Shown: positions 63,112 through 64,000 of the stretch, in pieces
Layout: each line of letters starts with the position of its first letter
Numbering within the stretch: position 1 is the stretch's first letter
Source of the DNA: Aureispira sp. CCB-E
GTDB taxonomy: Bacteria > Bacteroidota > Bacteroidia > Chitinophagales > Saprospiraceae
Assembly (NCBI RefSeq): GCF_031326345.1
Contig: NZ_CP133671.1
Span: 62,001 to 126,000 of the forward strand
Length of the DNA: 64,000 nt
Reading direction: 5' to 3'
Made by a program: the position numbers and the translations under genes
Notes under the pieces: generated by a model
What the model was told of the DNA's origin: nothing
Database searches by the model: none
Seen by the model: only the letters and a program-made list of their open reading frames with translations

Positions 63112-64000
63112 TTACGATTTGACAAACTTTTTAGAAATAGCCATATCATTCCCCAATACTGTGACAACATACACGCCACTTGGTTCATTACCAAAATGGA
63201 TTTGTTGTTGGTATGTCTTGACTTGTTTAAGCTCTTGCCAAAACACTTGCTGCCCTACAGCATTGTGTATAATCACCTCTACATTATCCTGAGTTTTCAA
63301 AAACTCAATATCCAATAGAAATTTATCTTTAATTGGATTAGGTGATACCATAATAGTCGCCTTATTTTCAATTTCAGTTACATTTACATTATTAATAACT
63401 GTAATATTCAATGTATCCGAATCACTACAAGCACCATTATTCACTGTTAAAATTACTTGCTGTTGCCCATCTGTTGTAAAAGTAAAGTTGGGATCTGCTT
63501 GTGAGGAAGTAGTTCCGTCAGGAAACGTCCAATTATACGAAGCTGCATGGAGTGAATTGGTAGAGAAAAAGTTGGCTACGCCCCCTTGATTTAAGTAAAC
63601 TGTAGTTGCATTAACCGAAGCAACCGCTGTTGGCTGGTTGCTGTTATTAACAACAGTCGTGATCGTAGATTGAGCCCCCAAACCATCTTGAACCGTAATC
63701 GTGTAACTACCGACAGAAAGATTATTGAAAATAGGACTAGCTTGAAATGCTCCCCCATCAATACTATAAGTAAAATTACCATCTCCCCCTAATGCTGTTA
63801 CTGTAATCATTCCATCTGACATACCACACGTTGCTGGACTTTCTGATGCCCCAACAACCAAAGGAGTAGCTTGACTAACACAGAATGTCGTTGTATCTGT
63901 ATATCCATACGAAGCACCAAAAGCTACTGTATCACCATTTATATCTGTTAACAAATAATAGCCATCACCATTACCACAACAGAGACCATTACCAGAAAGA
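63112..64000 (-). CDS. T9SS-secreted surface protein, C-terminal part (runs off the window)
   Basis: The frame stays open through base 63999, so only the last ~296 residues are seen. A TTG at 63954 is not a believable start because coding continues upstream (GNGLCCGNGDGYY, a motif of Bacteroidota secreted proteases and adhesins). Going towards the C-terminus come an SprB-type repeat (about MITVTALGGDGNFTYSIDGG, then YTITVQDGLG) and a PKD domain (YNWTFPDGTTSSQADPNFTF). The type A sorting domain follows: SPNPIKDKFLLDI, YNHAVGQ-like IIHNAVGQQVF and the ending PSGVYVVTVLGNDMAISKKF. Such cargo is exported by the type IX system and attached to the cell surface. The rest and its activity are unknown. 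Confidence 0.9.
   Translation of the reverse strand, partial: LSGNGLCCGNGDGYYLLTDINGDTVAFGASYGYTDTTTFCVSQATPLVVGASESPATCGMSDGMITVTALGGDGNFTYSIDGGAFQASPIFNNLSVGSYTITVQDGLGAQSTITTVVNNSNQPTAVASVNATTVYLNQGGVANFFSTNSLHAASYNWTFPDGTTSSQADPNFTFTTDGQQQVILTVNNGACSDSDTLNITVINNVNVTEIENKATIMVSPNPIKDKFLLDIEFLKTQDNVEVIIHNAVGQQVFWQELKQVKTYQQQIHFGNEPSGVYVVTVLGNDMAISKKFVKS

Noticed and set aside
63112-63954. Full-length gene starting at TTG 63954
   Set aside because: The frame is open further upstream to the window edge and the residues there (GNGLCCGNGDGYY) belong to the protein, so this is the C-terminal part of a longer gene.

Overview
The window looks like chromosomal DNA of an AT-rich member of the Bacteroidota, probably of the Saprospiria (an Aureispira-like genome is my guess, not proven). 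The evidence is a cell-surface protein at the right edge with a type IX secretion (T9SS) C-terminal sorting domain, families typical of the phylum (DUF3078, DUF2279, DUF4350, PagL-like acyloxyacyl hydrolase), start codons mostly without a Shine-Dalgarno sequence, and repeated Bacteroidota-type promoter elements (TAnnTTTG, sometimes with TTTG 19-21 bp upstream). No tRNA, rRNA, CRISPR array, phage or full transposon was found.

Layout. 1-7.6 kb: outer-membrane DUF3078 protein, hflX with a PagL-like gene behind it, a small membrane protein, a Na+/Ca2+-type antiporter and a polysaccharide flippase. 7.7-26.8 kb, all on the minus strand: one uninterrupted str-S10-spc-alpha supercluster, in transcription order rpsL rpsG fusA rpsJ rplC rplD rplW rplB rpsS rplV rpsC rplP rpmC rpsQ rplN rplX rplE rpsN rpsH rplF rplR rpsE rpmD rplO secY infA rpmJ rpsM rpsK rpsD rpoA rplQ. 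There is no tuf, adk or map gene. It starts at a TACTTTTG promoter near 26,775 and ends at a strong terminator at 7,901-7,930. Internal promoters and hairpins suggest subdivision. Several ribosomal proteins carry unusual additions: L15 has a duplicated C-terminal domain, L4 a Lys/Ala/Pro-rich insertion, and L17, L23, L22 and S3 have charged tails.

27-39 kb: a cyclase-family hydrolase, then a dispersed MoxR-type set (MoxR ATPase, DUF4350, DUF4129, a double-length SpoIIM protein, RDD protein, DUF58 protein), interleaved with a double-START lipid-binding protein and an NADPH:quinone-reductase-like enzyme. 39.6-45.9 kb: five consecutive plus-strand paralogues encoding exported proteins built of YD-like repeats, all ending in the same aromatic tail. 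Their function is unknown, and this is the most novel-looking locus. 46-57.6 kb: small outer-membrane barrels (two are a recent tandem duplication), a TspO-like membrane protein, peptidyl-tRNA hydrolase and L25/Ctc, a membrane-anchored patatin phospholipase, a DUF2279 protein and a TraB/GumN protein.

57.9-63 kb, plus strand: sulfide:quinone oxidoreductase, a Prx6-type peroxiredoxin, then cytochrome bd oxidase (cydAB). The first and third of these units each have a TGAT-N4-ATCA dyad centred exactly 29.5 bp upstream of the first base of a promoter -7 box. This suggests one Crp/Fnr-family activator controls sulfide oxidation and the sulfide-tolerant terminal oxidase together. The window closes with the C-terminal part of a secreted T9SS cargo protein that runs off the right edge.
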